Part shown: one piece after another, positions 29,570 through 38,161 of the stretch | Layout of the letters: each line of letters opens with the position of its first letter | Numbering within the stretch: the first letter of the stretch is position 1 | Source: JAHQVI01 sp963727575 | GTDB lineage: Bacteria; Pseudomonadota; Alphaproteobacteria; Rhizobiales; Rhodomicrobiaceae | Reading direction: 5' to 3' | Assembly (NCBI GenBank): GCA_963727575.1 | Contig: CAVSIA010000023.1 | Span: forward strand, 70,669-134,668 | Length of the DNA: 64,000 nucleotides | Notes under the pieces: generated by a model | Seen by the model: the letters and a program-made list of their open reading frames with translations, nothing else | What the model was told of the DNA's origin: nothing | The model's database searches: none | Position numbers and translations under genes: made by a program

Positions 29570-31121
29570 ATGAAGGACTACGGCATGACCGTTCGTTGTA
29601 TATTGCCGGCGCTGCGTTTCTTGCCTCGTCGAGAGCGCACGTCATCCAGAGCCGCGGCCCGGCAAAAAGGAGCCGTGCTTTGGGCGGTTCTCGGCGCCGC
29701 GCTGCTGTTCGCCGATCCCGCTCCCGGCCGCCGCGCAATCATCGCACGGACCGGCCTCGGTCGCCGACATCGCCGATCCGCTCAAGGCGGCGGTGGTGAA
29801 CATCTCCACGACCCAGCGGCTCAAGGACAGCCGCGAGGTGCCGATGCCCGAGGTGCCGCAAGGCTCGCCCTTCGAGGAGTTCTTCCAGGACTTCTTCGAC
29901 AAGGAGGACCGCGGCGGCGGCCAGCGCGCCAATTCGCTCGGCTCCGGCTTCGTCATCGATCCCTCCGGCCTCGTGGTCACCAACAACCACGTCATCGAAG
30001 GCGCCGACGAGATCACCGTGATTTTTACCGACGGCTCGAAGCTCAAGGTGACCGAAGTGGTCGGCCGCGACCCCAAGACCGATATCGCCCTGCTGCGCGT
30101 CAAGCCGAAGGACCCGCTGCCTTCGGTCAAATTCGGCGACAGCAACAAGATGCGCGTCGGCGACTGGGTCATGGCGATCGGCAACCCGTTCGGGCTTGGC
30201 GGGACGGTCACGGTCGGCGTCATCTCCGCGACGCGCCGCGACATCCAGTCCGGCCTTTACGACGAGTTCATCCAGACCGACGCCGCGATCAACCGCGGCA
30301 ATTCCGGCGGCCCGCTCTTCGACATGGACGGCGAGGTCATCGGCGTGAATACCGCGATCATCTCGCCGACGGGCGGCTCGATCGGCATCGGCTTTGCCGT
30401 GCCGTCGAACACGGCCTCGCATGTGATCACGCAGCTTCAACAATTCGGCGAGACGCGGCGCGGCTGGCTCGGCGTGCGCATTCAGACCGTGACCGACGAG
30501 ATCGCCGAGAGCGTCGGGCTCAACGGTGCCGAGGGCGCGCTGGTCGCCTCGGTCACCGAAGGCGGTCCGGCAGCCGATGCCGGGCTCCAGGTCGGCGACA
30601 TCATCCTGACCTTCGACGGCCAGGGCGTCGGCATCATGCGCCAGCTTCCCAAGATCGTCGCACAGACGACCATCGATAAGGCCGTCGATGTCGTGGTGCT
30701 GCGCAAAGGCGAGCGCAAGACGTTCAAGATCAAGGTCGGCCGGCTCGAGGAAGCCGCCGAGCCGCCTCCCGAGGAAGCCAAGCCGGAGAAATCCGAGCCG
30801 GCGCCGACGCCTCGCAAGAAGTCTTCGCTGGGCCTGACCTATTCGGAGATGAATGACGAGTTGCGCAACCTCTATCGGATCGACCGCTCGGTCAGCGGCG
30901 TGGTGATTACCGAGATCGACCCCGACGGCCCGGCGGCCGAAAAAGAGGTCAAGGCGGGCGATGTCATCGTCGAAGTGACGCATGAGAAGGTGCAGTCGCC
31001 CGCCGATATCGATGCCCGGCTCGAAGCGCTGCGAAAGCTCAATCGGAAAAACGCGCTGTTGACGCTCGCCGACAGCAATGGCGAGTTGAGCTTCGTAGCC
31101 GTGGCGATCGACGCCGAATAA
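29570..31121 (+). CDS. degP: DegP/HtrA-type periplasmic serine protease (one frameshift)
   Basis: A Do-family chaperone-protease that removes misfolded periplasmic proteins. Start at ATG 29570 or 29585. A signal peptide (VLWAVLGAALLFADPAP) is separated from the mature part by an extra G near 29724; the other frame then reads AAAQSSHGPASVADIADPLK. The protease domain shows the triad in TNNHVIEG (His), DPKTDIALLRVK (Asp) and RGNSGGPLF (Ser). Two PDZ domains follow, at about residues 300-390 (RGWLGVRIQTVTDEIAE) and from about 425 (LGLTYSEMNDELRNLY). The repaired length is about 515 residues, normal. It lies after hflKC-DUF2065, with palindromes upstream that may control it. MucD-like annotation is equally possible. 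Confidence 0.9.
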
Positions 31122-31225
31122 CGCGAAAAATCGGGACCAGGAAGCCGGCGCGCCAAAGGCCGCCGCGCCCGGGTCCCGCATCATCGCCGGATACATACCC
31201 GCCTGCTGCTCAGCCGATGCAGCGC

Positions 31226-31665
31226 CTACTTCAGTTGCGCAATCGCGTCCGCAAGCAGCTTGGCGTGCTCCAGCGAGCGCGGCATTGTCCGCCTTGATGC
31301 CGGGCGGGCGCATGTCCACGCCGTCGTGACGCGGCAGCACATGGATATGGGTGTGGAACACCACCTGACCGCCGGCGGGCTCGGAGAATTGCGTGATCGT
31401 CGTGCCGTCGGCCTTGAACGCCGCCTTCGCCGCCCGGGCGACCTTCTGCGCCACCAGGATGATGTGCTTCAGATCCTCCGGCCTCGATGTCGAGCACATT
31501 GCGCGACGGCGCCTTCGGGATGACCAGCGCGTGTCCGTCGACGCGGGGCATGATGTCCATGAAAACCAGGCTCTTGTCGTCTTCATAGACCTTCTGGCAC
31601 GGCAGCTCGCCGCGCAGGATCTTGGCGAAGATATTGTCGGGATCGTAAGCCGGTGAGGAGGTCAT
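31226..31665 (-). CDS. HIT family nucleotide-binding protein (two frameshifts)
   Basis: A histidine-triad protein, about 145 residues when repaired, likely a nucleotide phosphoramidase or hydrolase of the HINT group. ATG 31665 gives MTSSPAYDPDNIFAKILRGE. The text then runs VFMDIMPRVDGHALVIPK. An inserted G near 31478 shifts the frame to EDLKHIILVAQKVARAAK, and the active motif HTHIHVLPRH follows. A second insertion near 31270 leads to EHAKLLADAIAQLK and TAG 31226. Length and motif order match the family. An upstream ATG at 31695 is possible but gives an atypical N-terminus. It is convergent with degP. Confidence 0.85.
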
Positions 31666-31741
31666 TTGGCGCCGCCTTGTTGTCGTTCCTGTCACCGGTA
31701 GTTAGAGGGCAGCGCCTGCGCCGGTCAAGCCCGAGCGCCGC

Positions 31742-32911
31742 TTACTCCGATTTCCTGAACGGCCCGAGATCGGTCAGATAGCGGACCTCCTCGGCAACCG
31801 CCTCGCGCTCGTTTTCGAGGAAATCCGCGACCGCGCGGCGCAGGCCCGGATGGGCGAGGAAATGCAGGCTGTAGGTGGTCTGCGGAAGATAGCCGCGCGC
31901 CAGCTTGTGCTCGCCTTGCGCGCCCGCTTCGACCCGGCCGAGGCCATGGGCGATGGCGTAGTCGATGGCCTGGTAGTAGCAGGTCTCGAAATGCAGGAAG
32001 GGATGGTGTTCGAGCGCGCCCCAATAGCGGCCGTAAAGCGCGTCGCCGCCGATGAAGTTGAGCGCGCCCGCGATGTAGCGCCCGGCGCGCTTGCACAGGA
32101 TCAGCAGGATGCGCTCCGGCATCGCCTCGCCGATCAGGCTGAAGAACCGGCGGTTTAGATAGGGCGTTCCCCATTTGCGGCTGCCGGTGTCCTGGTAGAA
32201 GGCGAAGAAGGCATCCCAATGCGCCTCGGTGATGTCGCTGCCCTGCAGGTGCTCGAAGCCGATGCCCGACGCTACGGCCTCCCGCCGCTCCTTCTTCACC
32301 GCCTTGCGCTTGCGGGAGGCAAGCCCGGCGAGGAAATCGTCGAAGCTCCCGTAATTCTCGTTGAACCAATGAAACTGCTGGTCGGTGCGTTGCAGGATGT
32401 GCCTGTCGCCGTTGCGCTGCCATTCCTGCTCGGGAAGGAAAGTGACGTGCAGCGAGGAGGCCTCGTGCAGCCTCACCAGCTCCACCGCGCCGCCAAGCAG
32501 GGCGCGCTCGACGGCGGCTGCGTCCGTCCCCGGCGCTGTCAGCAGCCGGCGCCCGGTGACCGGCGTAAACGGCACGCAGGACTGCAGTTTGGGGTAATAG
32601 CTGCCGCCGGCCTGCTCGAAGGCGTTGGCCCAGCCATGGTCGAAGACATATTCGCCGCGGCTGTGCGACTTGAGATAGAGCGGCATGGCGCCGAGCAGCG
32701 AGCCTGCGGCATTCTCCAGGACCAGATGCTGCGGGTGCCAGCCGGTCCGCGCACAGGCGCATCGGCTCGCCTCGAGCGCGTTCAGGAAGGCATGGTCCAG
32801 AAAAGGATTATAGCTGCCGGGGTCGGGATTGGCGCACGCATCCCAAGCGGCGGGCGCAATATCGGCCATCGCGTCCTTGACGCGAATTGTCATCTCGGTC
32901 TTTGCATCCAT
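31742..32911 (-). CDS. DUF482/COG3146 GNAT-like acyltransferase
   Basis: A 389-residue protein of the DUF482 (COG3146) family, sometimes described as peptidoglycan-biosynthesis related because of its FemAB-like GNAT fold. Motifs include NPFLDHAFLNALEAS near residue 35, YVFDHGWANAFEQAGG near 88, and FLAGLASRKRKAVKKERRE near 198. YLNRRFFSLIGEAMPERILL and FETCYYQAIDYAIAHGLGRVEAGAQGEHK lie in the C-terminal half. The substrate is unknown. It lies 19 bp downstream of the GDPD gene on the same strand, so the two may be co-transcribed. No disruption is seen. Confidence 0.87.
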   Translation of the reverse strand: MDAKTEMTIRVKDAMADIAPAAWDACANPDPGSYNPFLDHAFLNALEASRCACARTGWHPQHLVLENAAGSLLGAMPLYLKSHSRGEYVFDHGWANAFEQAGGSYYPKLQSCVPFTPVTGRRLLTAPGTDAAAVERALLGGAVELVRLHEASSLHVTFLPEQEWQRNGDRHILQRTDQQFHWFNENYGSFDDFLAGLASRKRKAVKKERREAVASGIGFEHLQGSDITEAHWDAFFAFYQDTGSRKWGTPYLNRRFFSLIGEAMPERILLILCKRAGRYIAGALNFIGGDALYGRYWGALEHHPFLHFETCYYQAIDYAIAHGLGRVEAGAQGEHKLARGYLPQTTYSLHFLAHPGLRRAVADFLENEREAVAEEVRYLTDLGPFRKSE

Positions 32912-32929
32912 GATCGGCGATCGACGCTG

Positions 32930-33685
32930 TTACAGGAGCGGGGCCACGCTCGGCCGGAATCCTTCAAAAATCATGCCGTCGGCGAATTTCGCCGCCTTCC
33001 GGCGGTCTTCGGCGCTGCGGACGGTCCAGGTAATGATCGGCAGATCGGGGTGGCGGGCCCTAAGCGTTTCGCCCATGACCGCCAGATCATTGACCTCGTA
33101 GGTCAGAAAATCGGGTTTGACAGCCGGGATGTCCAGCACGTGCGTCAAGCGGAAGCGGACCCCTTCCGGCAAATGGTGTTTCCGCTCCCGCCCGAAGCGC
33201 ATCGCCGACAGGCCGCGCGGCACGTCCGGTGCGAAGCGGCGCATGGCGATCATGCTGCCCGGATCGAACGACATCACATAGGCGGGGCCCCGATATCCGG
33301 CGAGCAATTCGGCGACGCGGCGCTCGAGGGTGCGGTCCTGGCGGTCCATGCTCTTGATTTCGAGGTAGAGCGGCGCGCGTCCGGCGATCAGATCCAGAAA
33401 CGCCGCCAGCGTCATGATCCGGTCCCCCGTCCCGCGCATCTCGACGGCTTCGAGCTGCTCGACCGTATGGTCGCCGACATTGCCGCGCGCCAGCGTCAGA
33501 CGGTCGAGCGTCTCGTCGTGAAAGACCACCGGCTCGCCAGTGGCGGTCGGCTGAATGTCGGTCTCGATGCCGTACCGGCCGGCAATGGCGGCACGAAAGG
33601 CGGAGGCGGTGTTCTCGATGATGCCGCGCCTTGCGTCGTGCAGTCCGCGATGGGCGATCGGCGAGATCGGATGAGAAGGCATCAT
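32930..33685 (-). CDS. Glycerophosphodiester phosphodiesterase
   Basis: A 251-residue GDPD-family enzyme that hydrolyses glycerophosphodiesters to glycerol-3-phosphate and an alcohol. The catalytic signature is PIAHRGLHDARRGIIENTASAF near residues 9-30. The metal ligands lie in IETDIQPTATGEPVVFHDETLDR (about 39-61), and LYLEIKSMDRQ is at about 105. It lacks a signal peptide, so it is cytosolic, like UgpQ. It is upstream of the DUF482 gene. The substrate range cannot be inferred. Confidence 0.92.
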   Translation of the reverse strand: MMPSHPISPIAHRGLHDARRGIIENTASAFRAAIAGRYGIETDIQPTATGEPVVFHDETLDRLTLARGNVGDHTVEQLEAVEMRGTGDRIMTLAAFLDLIAGRAPLYLEIKSMDRQDRTLERRVAELLAGYRGPAYVMSFDPGSMIAMRRFAPDVPRGLSAMRFGRERKHHLPEGVRFRLTHVLDIPAVKPDFLTYEVNDLAVMGETLRARHPDLPIITWTVRSAEDRRKAAKFADGMIFEGFRPSVAPLL

Positions 33686-33764
33686 GGCGCGTTATACCCT
33701 TTGTTTTTTGCGCGCGCTTGGCCAAGAGCCGGCGCCGGCCGGGCTTGACGCGCCATGCATTGCG

Positions 33765-34229
33765 CTAGCTGGCGACGGCGAAAATCGCATCGATCTCAAC
33801 GGCATAGCCGAAGGGCAGGCTTCCCATGCCGACGGCGGCACGGGTGTGGCGTCCGCGCTCGCCGAGCACGGCGACCATCAGATCGGACGCGCCGTTGATG
33901 ACCGTGGGCTGATCGCCGAATTCCGGCGTTGCGTTGACATAGCCGGTCAGACGCATGGTCTGCACGATATTTTCCAGCGAGCCTACCGCGGCCTTGGCCA
34001 GAGCCAGGATGTTCAGGCAGCAAAGCTGCGCCGCCTTCTGGCCGTCCTCGATGCTGACATCGGCGCCCAGCTTGCCCTTGATATCCAGGCCCGGCGACCG
34101 GGAGACCTGTCCGGAAATGAACAACAGGCCGCCATGGATCAGGAACGGGACGTAGTTGGCTGCAGGGCTCGGCGCATCCGGCAGGGTAAGGCCGAGCGCT
34201 TTGAGGCGCGCTTCGCTGTCTTCGGACAT
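33765..34229 (-). CDS. RidA/YjgF family protein
   Basis: A 154-residue member of the RidA/YER057c superfamily. Canonical RidA hydrolyses reactive enamine/imine intermediates made by PLP enzymes. The sequence has ARLKALGLTLPDAPSPAANYVPF at the start, GLLFISGQVSRSPG, and a C-terminal PFGYAVEIDAIFAV. The last lacks the typical CIA/xVE-A-R arginine block of active RidA, so this belongs to the longer YjgH/DUF1969-like subgroup whose activity is unclear. ATG 34229 is preceded by AAGGAG. It is monocistronic by spacing. Confidence 0.87.
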   Translation of the reverse strand: MSEDSEARLKALGLTLPDAPSPAANYVPFLIHGGLLFISGQVSRSPGLDIKGKLGADVSIEDGQKAAQLCCLNILALAKAAVGSLENIVQTMRLTGYVNATPEFGDQPTVINGASDLMVAVLGERGRHTRAAVGMGSLPFGYAVEIDAIFAVAS

Positions 34230-34377
34230 TCTCGGCTCCTTGTTTCTCGATCGTGCTTGTTTAGCGGCCAGAATACGGCCAGATAAAGTATGGCTGACAC
34301 AAGCGGCTTTTTCGGCGCTGACCGCAGCCATTCCCTTATAGCGGACCATTGCTATTTTTGCCGCGATAAGCTGTTCT

Positions 34378-34424
34378 AGATCACGATGATTTGGGATTGA
34401 ATCAATCCAAAATCATCGTGATCT
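34378..34424. repeat. Near-perfect 47-bp palindrome
   Basis: Two 21-bp arms (34378-34398 and 34404-34424, AGATCACGATGATTT... and its complement) flank a 5-base loop, with a single T-to-G mismatch that is a wobble pair in RNA. It sits in the 307-bp gap between RidA and eipB. It could be a bidirectional terminator without a U-run, a mobile-repeat remnant or a protein-binding site. Confidence 0.85.
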
Positions 34425-34437
34425 AACCCCATAGCTT

Positions 34438-34494
34438 AAAGCGGGACGACGAGCGGGAAAACCGGTTCCCAATTTTCGTCATCTCGATCTAGGA
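34438..34494. repeat. Intergenic mosaic-type repeat
   Basis: CTTAAAGCGGGACGACGAGC followed by GGGAAAACCGGTTCCCAATTTTCGTCATC is an imperfect inverted repeat centred on AACCGGTT. It resembles intergenic mosaic elements seen in many Rhizobiales. Similarity is recalled, not searched. The rest of the 34230-34536 gap holds no gene that I can support. Confidence 0.5.
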
Positions 34495-34536
34495 AGCTGA
34501 GTTTCCAGTGCTCGTAAGACGCGAAAGGCGCTGACG

Positions 34537-35424
34537 ATGTGGTCAACGATGAACCAAACGCCCAAAATTGCTGCACTTGGCCTGATTCTGAGCGGTCTTG
34601 CCGCAGGCGCTGCCCATGCCGTGCCGCAGGCGTCGGCGGTGGTCGTCGATCTGGCGCCGCACCGCGCGATCTACGACATGACGCTGCGTGAGGCGGTCAC
34701 CGGCTCCAACGTCTCCGATATTCGCGGCCGTCTGGTTTTCGACTTCGAGGGCTCGACCTGCGCCGGATATACGCTGCGCTCCCGGCTGGTGACGGAAGTG
34801 GTGGACCGCGAGGGCAATACCACACTCACCGACCTGCGATCGTCCACCTGGGAAAACGCGACCGGCGACACGTTCCGCTTCGAGAACGCGCAATATGTCG
34901 GCCAGCAATTGAGCGAGCAGGTTTCCGGCAAGGCGGCGCGCGGCAAGGCCAGCGAGGACATCAAGGTCAACCTCGAGACGCCCGCCAATCGCGAGCTCAA
35001 ATTCAACGGAGACGCGCTCTTCCCGACCCAACACTCCGTCGCCATCCTCCAGGCCGCCCAACGCGGCGAGCGGGTGTTGCAGGCCGATATTTACGATGGC
35101 TCCGAGCAGGGCAACAAGCTGTTCAAGACGACCACCTTCATCGGCAACCCCATTCCACCCGGTTCCGGCAAACTGACCGGCATCGACAATTCGGAGCGGC
35201 TGAACCAGTTGACCTCCTGGCCGGTTTCGATCAGCTATTACGATGCGGTGGCGAACCTGGCCCAGGATGAAGGGCTGCCGACCTATGAAATGTCGTTCCG
35301 GCTGTTCTCGAACGGCGTCAGCCGTGACCTGACCATCAATTACGGCGACTTCCTGGTGCGTGCCGAGCTGACCCGGATCGATTTTCACGAGCCGACGAAA
35401 TGTGCGGCAAGCACGGCGCATTGA
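34537..35424 (+). CDS. eipB: EipB-type periplasmic cell-envelope protein (DUF1849)
   Basis: DUF1849 proteins include Brucella EipB, a periplasmic beta-spiral protein needed for envelope integrity. ATG 34537 gives 295 residues; ATG 34549 (MNQTPK) would start the signal peptide more neatly (LGLILSGLAAGAAHA). The mature protein has the family marks DLAPHRAIYDMTL, RLVFDFEGSTCAGYTL and YEMSFRLFSNGVSRDL. A C-terminal FHEPTKCAAS holds the second cysteine, so a disulfide with the first is likely, as in EipB. The gene is followed 7 bp later by copy B of the CTAG-bounded repeat. Confidence 0.88.
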   Translation: MWSTMNQTPKIAALGLILSGLAAGAAHAVPQASAVVVDLAPHRAIYDMTLREAVTGSNVSDIRGRLVFDFEGSTCAGYTLRSRLVTEVVDREGNTTLTDLRSSTWENATGDTFRFENAQYVGQQLSEQVSGKAARGKASEDIKVNLETPANRELKFNGDALFPTQHSVAILQAAQRGERVLQADIYDGSEQGNKLFKTTTFIGNPIPPGSGKLTGIDNSERLNQLTSWPVSISYYDAVANLAQDEGLPTYEMSFRLFSNGVSRDLTINYGDFLVRAELTRIDFHEPTKCAASTAH

Positions 35425-35430
35425 ATGGGA

Positions 35431-35563
35431 CTAGTGGTTCGAATCTAACGCTTCGAACCACGCCGTTTTATGTTCATGGATCGAATTGACATGACATTCT
35501 AATCACTTACCTCGGCCTCATCGCACGGCAAGGGGGACTCAAATGTCATGTTCGATCCACTAG
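35431..35563 (-). repeat. CTAG-bounded double-hairpin repeat, copy B (MITE-like)
   Basis: This is the second copy of the element at 17039-17170, in opposite orientation, 133 bp including the terminal CTAGs. Relative to copy A it has GATCGAA/TTCGATC instead of GATCAAA/TTTGATC in the first hairpin, and GTGG/CCAC instead of GGGG/CCCC at the base of the second. Both are paired substitutions that keep the stems. The blocks ATGACATTTGAGTCCC and GGTTCGAAGCGTTAGATTCG are shared almost exactly. Its right-hand CTAG provides the TAG stop of the ROK kinase gene. Confidence 0.85.
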
Positions 35564-36486
35564 GCTTTCGGCCATAGCCGCGCCGCGCCCCGGCGGCCGC
35601 TGGCATCGCCGTGAACCGGCGGCCGGATGACGACGTCCCGGTTGTCGGCGAAGATGAACGGCTGCATCAGGCCCGGCAGGGTTTCGTAAAGCGCCGCCAT
35701 CTGCGACAGCCCCCCGCCCAGCACGATGACGTCCGGATCGAAGATGTTGACCACCATGGCGAGCCCCCTGGCGAGACGGGAGGCGTGGCGCTCGAGCGCT
35801 GCCGTTGCGGCGGCATCGCCAGCATCGGCGCACCGGCACATGTCGAGGGCATCGGCCGTGCGGCTCGCATCTCCGCCGTGGTCCAGATAGTCGCGGTAAA
35901 GCGCGGGGCCCGACACCCAGGCCTCCATGCACCCCTTGAGACCGCACCAGCAGGCCGGCGCCGGCCGGTCGGCGTCATCCGACCAGGGCAGCGGATTGTG
36001 CCCCCATTCGCCGCCAATGCCGCGCGGGCCGTCGATGATGCCGCCGTCATGGACCAGACCGCCGCCGCAGCCGGTGCCGAGGATCACCCCGAACACCGAG
36101 CGCGCGTCGCTGCCGGCTCCGTCCGCGGCTTCCGACAGCGCAAAGCAATTGGCGTCGTTGGCGAGCCGGACCTGACGGCCGAGCGCGTGGCGGAGGTCCG
36201 CGTCGAAGGCGCGCCCGTTCAGCCAGGTGGAGTTGGCGTTCTGGACGCGTCCGGTAGCCGGGGAGATCGAGCCGGGCATGGCGATGCCGACGCTGGCCTT
36301 GCCGCGGCAGTCCAACGACGCCTCGGCGTCGGCGACGAGCGCGCCGATGGCCGCGATGGTCGCATCATAGTCGCCTCGCGGGGTGGAGATACGGCTGCCG
36401 AAAATCTCCCGATCCGCCTCGTCGAGGGCCGCCACCGCGATCTTGGTGCCGCCGAGGTCGACGCCGATTCGCACGCTTTCCGCCAT
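35560..36486 (-). CDS. ROK family sugar kinase, fructokinase-like
   Basis: A 308-residue ROK-family kinase that phosphorylates a hexose with ATP. The phosphate-binding signature IGVDLGGTKIAVAAL is at residues 7-21, and RLANDANCFALSEA holds the catalytic Asp near residue 111. FGVILGTGCGGGLVHDG follows, with the zinc site in HNPLPWSDD...CWCGLKGCMEAW. The pattern resembles the Mak fructokinase/N-acetylglucosamine kinase subgroups; the sugar cannot be assigned. The TAG stop at 35560-35562 is part of the terminal CTAG of the repeat, so the native C-terminus may have been altered. DUF3572 lies 4 bp upstream. Confidence 0.9.
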   Translation of the reverse strand: MAESVRIGVDLGGTKIAVAALDEADREIFGSRISTPRGDYDATIAAIGALVADAEASLDCRGKASVGIAMPGSISPATGRVQNANSTWLNGRAFDADLRHALGRQVRLANDANCFALSEAADGAGSDARSVFGVILGTGCGGGLVHDGGIIDGPRGIGGEWGHNPLPWSDDADRPAPACWCGLKGCMEAWVSGPALYRDYLDHGGDASRTADALDMCRCADAGDAAATAALERHASRLARGLAMVVNIFDPDVIVLGGGLSQMAALYETLPGLMQPFIFADNRDVVIRPPVHGDASGRRGAARLWPKA

Positions 36487-36490
36487 CGGC

Positions 36491-36796
36491 TCAGTCCATC
36501 ATGCGCGGGTCGGGGGCGAGCGTCTGACGCGCTTTGGCGATCTCGTCGGGATCGAGCCCGTTATTGCCAGCAAAGACCAGAAGCGCGGATTCATCGCCGA
36601 GCAGGAACTCCAGAACGCCGGCCAGGAAGTCCGGGGAAGCCGCAGCGGCCCTGACGTCGCCCGGATCGTAGCCCGAGAGTGCGAAGAACCGCGTCATCAT
36701 CGCCGGCTCGGCGGCGAGGAAACCCAGGGCCTCGATGCCGATGCGTTCGGCCCGATCCTGACTGATCTGTGCATATGTCGAAGCGCCGCGCGCCAT
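36491..36796 (-). CDS. DUF3572 protein
   Basis: A 101-residue protein of the DUF3572 family, of unknown function, seen mainly in Hyphomicrobiales, usually next to divK. Helical segments include AERIGIEALGFLAAEPAMMTRFFALSG and FLAGVLEFLLGDESALLVFAG. ATG 36796 follows GAGGACGGGA; a longer start at 36817 is possible. It is divergent from divK and 4 bp before the ROK kinase gene on the same strand. Confidence 0.8.
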   Translation of the reverse strand: MARGASTYAQISQDRAERIGIEALGFLAAEPAMMTRFFALSGYDPGDVRAAAASPDFLAGVLEFLLGDESALLVFAGNNGLDPDEIAKARQTLAPDPRMMD

Positions 36797-36983
36797 TCCC
36801 GTCCTCTTCGCTATCATAACCCTGCCGCCGCTCTCTATAGCTCCCTTAGGGATTTGTTACCGGATTGTAGTGTAGGAAAAGAGAGTAATCCGGCGTACTC
36901 TAACGGCTCGGCCTCGAATGACGCATTCTGAACGCGAGTGTGAGTCTCCTTCGTCACCGAAGCGGACGATCCCCAACGGCACA

Positions 36984-37355
36984 ATGTCCAAAACAGTTCT
37001 TATTGTTGAAGACAACGAGCTCAATATGAAGCTGTTTCGCGACCTGCTTGAGGCTCATGGCTATGCCACGCTGCAGACGCGCAACGGTATCGAGGCGCTT
37101 TCGCTCGCGCGGGAGCATCAGCCGGATCTCATCCTGATGGATATCCAGCTTCCCGAGGTTTCCGGGCTCGATGTCACCAAATGGCTGAAGGATGACGAGG
37201 AGTTGCGGCACATCCCGGTGATTGCCGTCACGGCATTCGCCATGAAAGGCGACGAGGAGCGCATTCGCGAAGGCGGGTGCGAGGCGTATATCTCCAAGCC
37301 GATCACCGTTTCCATGTTCCTGGATACGATCCGGCAATTCATCGGCCCCAATTAA
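36984..37355 (+). CDS. divK: Cell-division response regulator DivK
   Basis: DivK is a single-domain response regulator that controls the DivJ-PleC-CckA phosphorelay and thereby CtrA activity. The 123-residue receiver domain has the acidic pocket VEDNELN (Asp10), phospho-acceptor Asp53 in LILMDIQLPEVSG, Thr near residue 83 in AVTAFAMKGDEERIREGG, and Lys in YISKPI. The sequence is nearly identical to characterised DivK over the core. ATG 36984 gives the standard N-terminus MSKTVLIVEDNE; the frame is open 66 bp further upstream. pleD, which often follows divK, is absent here. Confidence 0.95.
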   Translation: MSKTVLIVEDNELNMKLFRDLLEAHGYATLQTRNGIEALSLAREHQPDLILMDIQLPEVSGLDVTKWLKDDEELRHIPVIAVTAFAMKGDEERIREGGCEAYISKPITVSMFLDTIRQFIGPN

Positions 37356-37909
37356 AATTTGTCTCAATTTTTCCTGGGGATAACTCTCGTGCGCTCAGTG
37401 CGGCGGAGTGACGCATTTTTCGCGACCGTAAATATTTCCGCAATTTACCTTATCGGCACTTCTTATTTGTTTTTCTTTCCGGGAAACCGCTTAATATCTT
37501 CGTGAACGGGTTGATATCGAGACAGAGCGGAAGCGGCCGATCGCCTCTGACGCAAAATCCAGGTCGATCCGAGGGAGATGACGGCGGATTGTGCTTGCTT
37601 GCTGACTTGCAATTAGCCCAGATTTTCCCATTACTGATTGAATGAATATCTTTCCCTGCGGTTCGCTCAGGTCCGCCGCATCTCCTGGGGCCGCAGGGTT
37701 AGGCCGGTGAAAATGGTATGAGTGGCCTCCTCGTTACTGCCATTTGCGCCGGCCAACAAGTCATCGGCCGATGCCCTCTTCGGTCATGACTTGAAGACCA
37801 GCCCCGCGCCCATGTCGGATATACCCCGCTGCCGAACGGCACGGGGCTGGTCCCATCAGAAAATCTCAGAAAAAATTCAAGACAATGGCAGGCGCGAAGC
37901 TGCGGCGAT
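37356..37909. other. Intergenic region after divK with an inverted repeat
   Basis: A 554-bp gap follows divK. The first 250 bp are AT-rich with several T-runs. An inverted repeat at 37796-37808 / 37840-37852 (GACCAGCCCCG and CGGGGCTGGTC) encloses a 31-base loop and lies about 58 bp beyond the rpmG stop. It may terminate rpmG transcription, although no U-run follows. No protein-coding frame has a convincing start or family. Confidence 0.5.
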
Positions 37910-38077
37910 CTATTTGATCTTCGCTTCCTTGAAGTCGACGTGCTTGCGCACGACCGGATCGTATTTCTTCAAAGCGAGCTTCTCGGTCGTATTGCGGGGA
38001 TTTTTCTTCGTGACGTAATAGAAGCCCGTTCCAGCCGAGCTGACGAGCTTGATTTTCTGGGTGACTGGCTTAGCCAT
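37910..38077 (-). CDS. rpmG: 50S ribosomal protein L33
   Basis: Ribosomal protein L33, 55 residues: MAKPVTQKIKLVSSAGTGFY at the start, TKKNPRNTTEKLALKKYDP in the middle and KHVDFKEAKIK at the end. No cysteine pairs are present, so this is the zinc-independent form. ATG 38077 follows a weak GGGATATCGCC upstream. Single gene between the divK gap and the NUDIX gene. Confidence 0.96.
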   Translation of the reverse strand: MAKPVTQKIKLVSSAGTGFYYVTKKNPRNTTEKLALKKYDPVVRKHVDFKEAKIK

Positions 38078-38161
38078 CGCGGCGATATCCCACGGGTCAT
38101 GATTTATGAATTTCGAGGTGCACCTTACTGCGCACGCCGCCCCTGTCAAGAGGCGACGCCC

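Noticed and set aside
37722..38018. A plus-strand open frame opposite rpmG.
   Set aside because: It spans the intergenic hairpin and the antisense of rpmG, with no ribosome-binding site or family.
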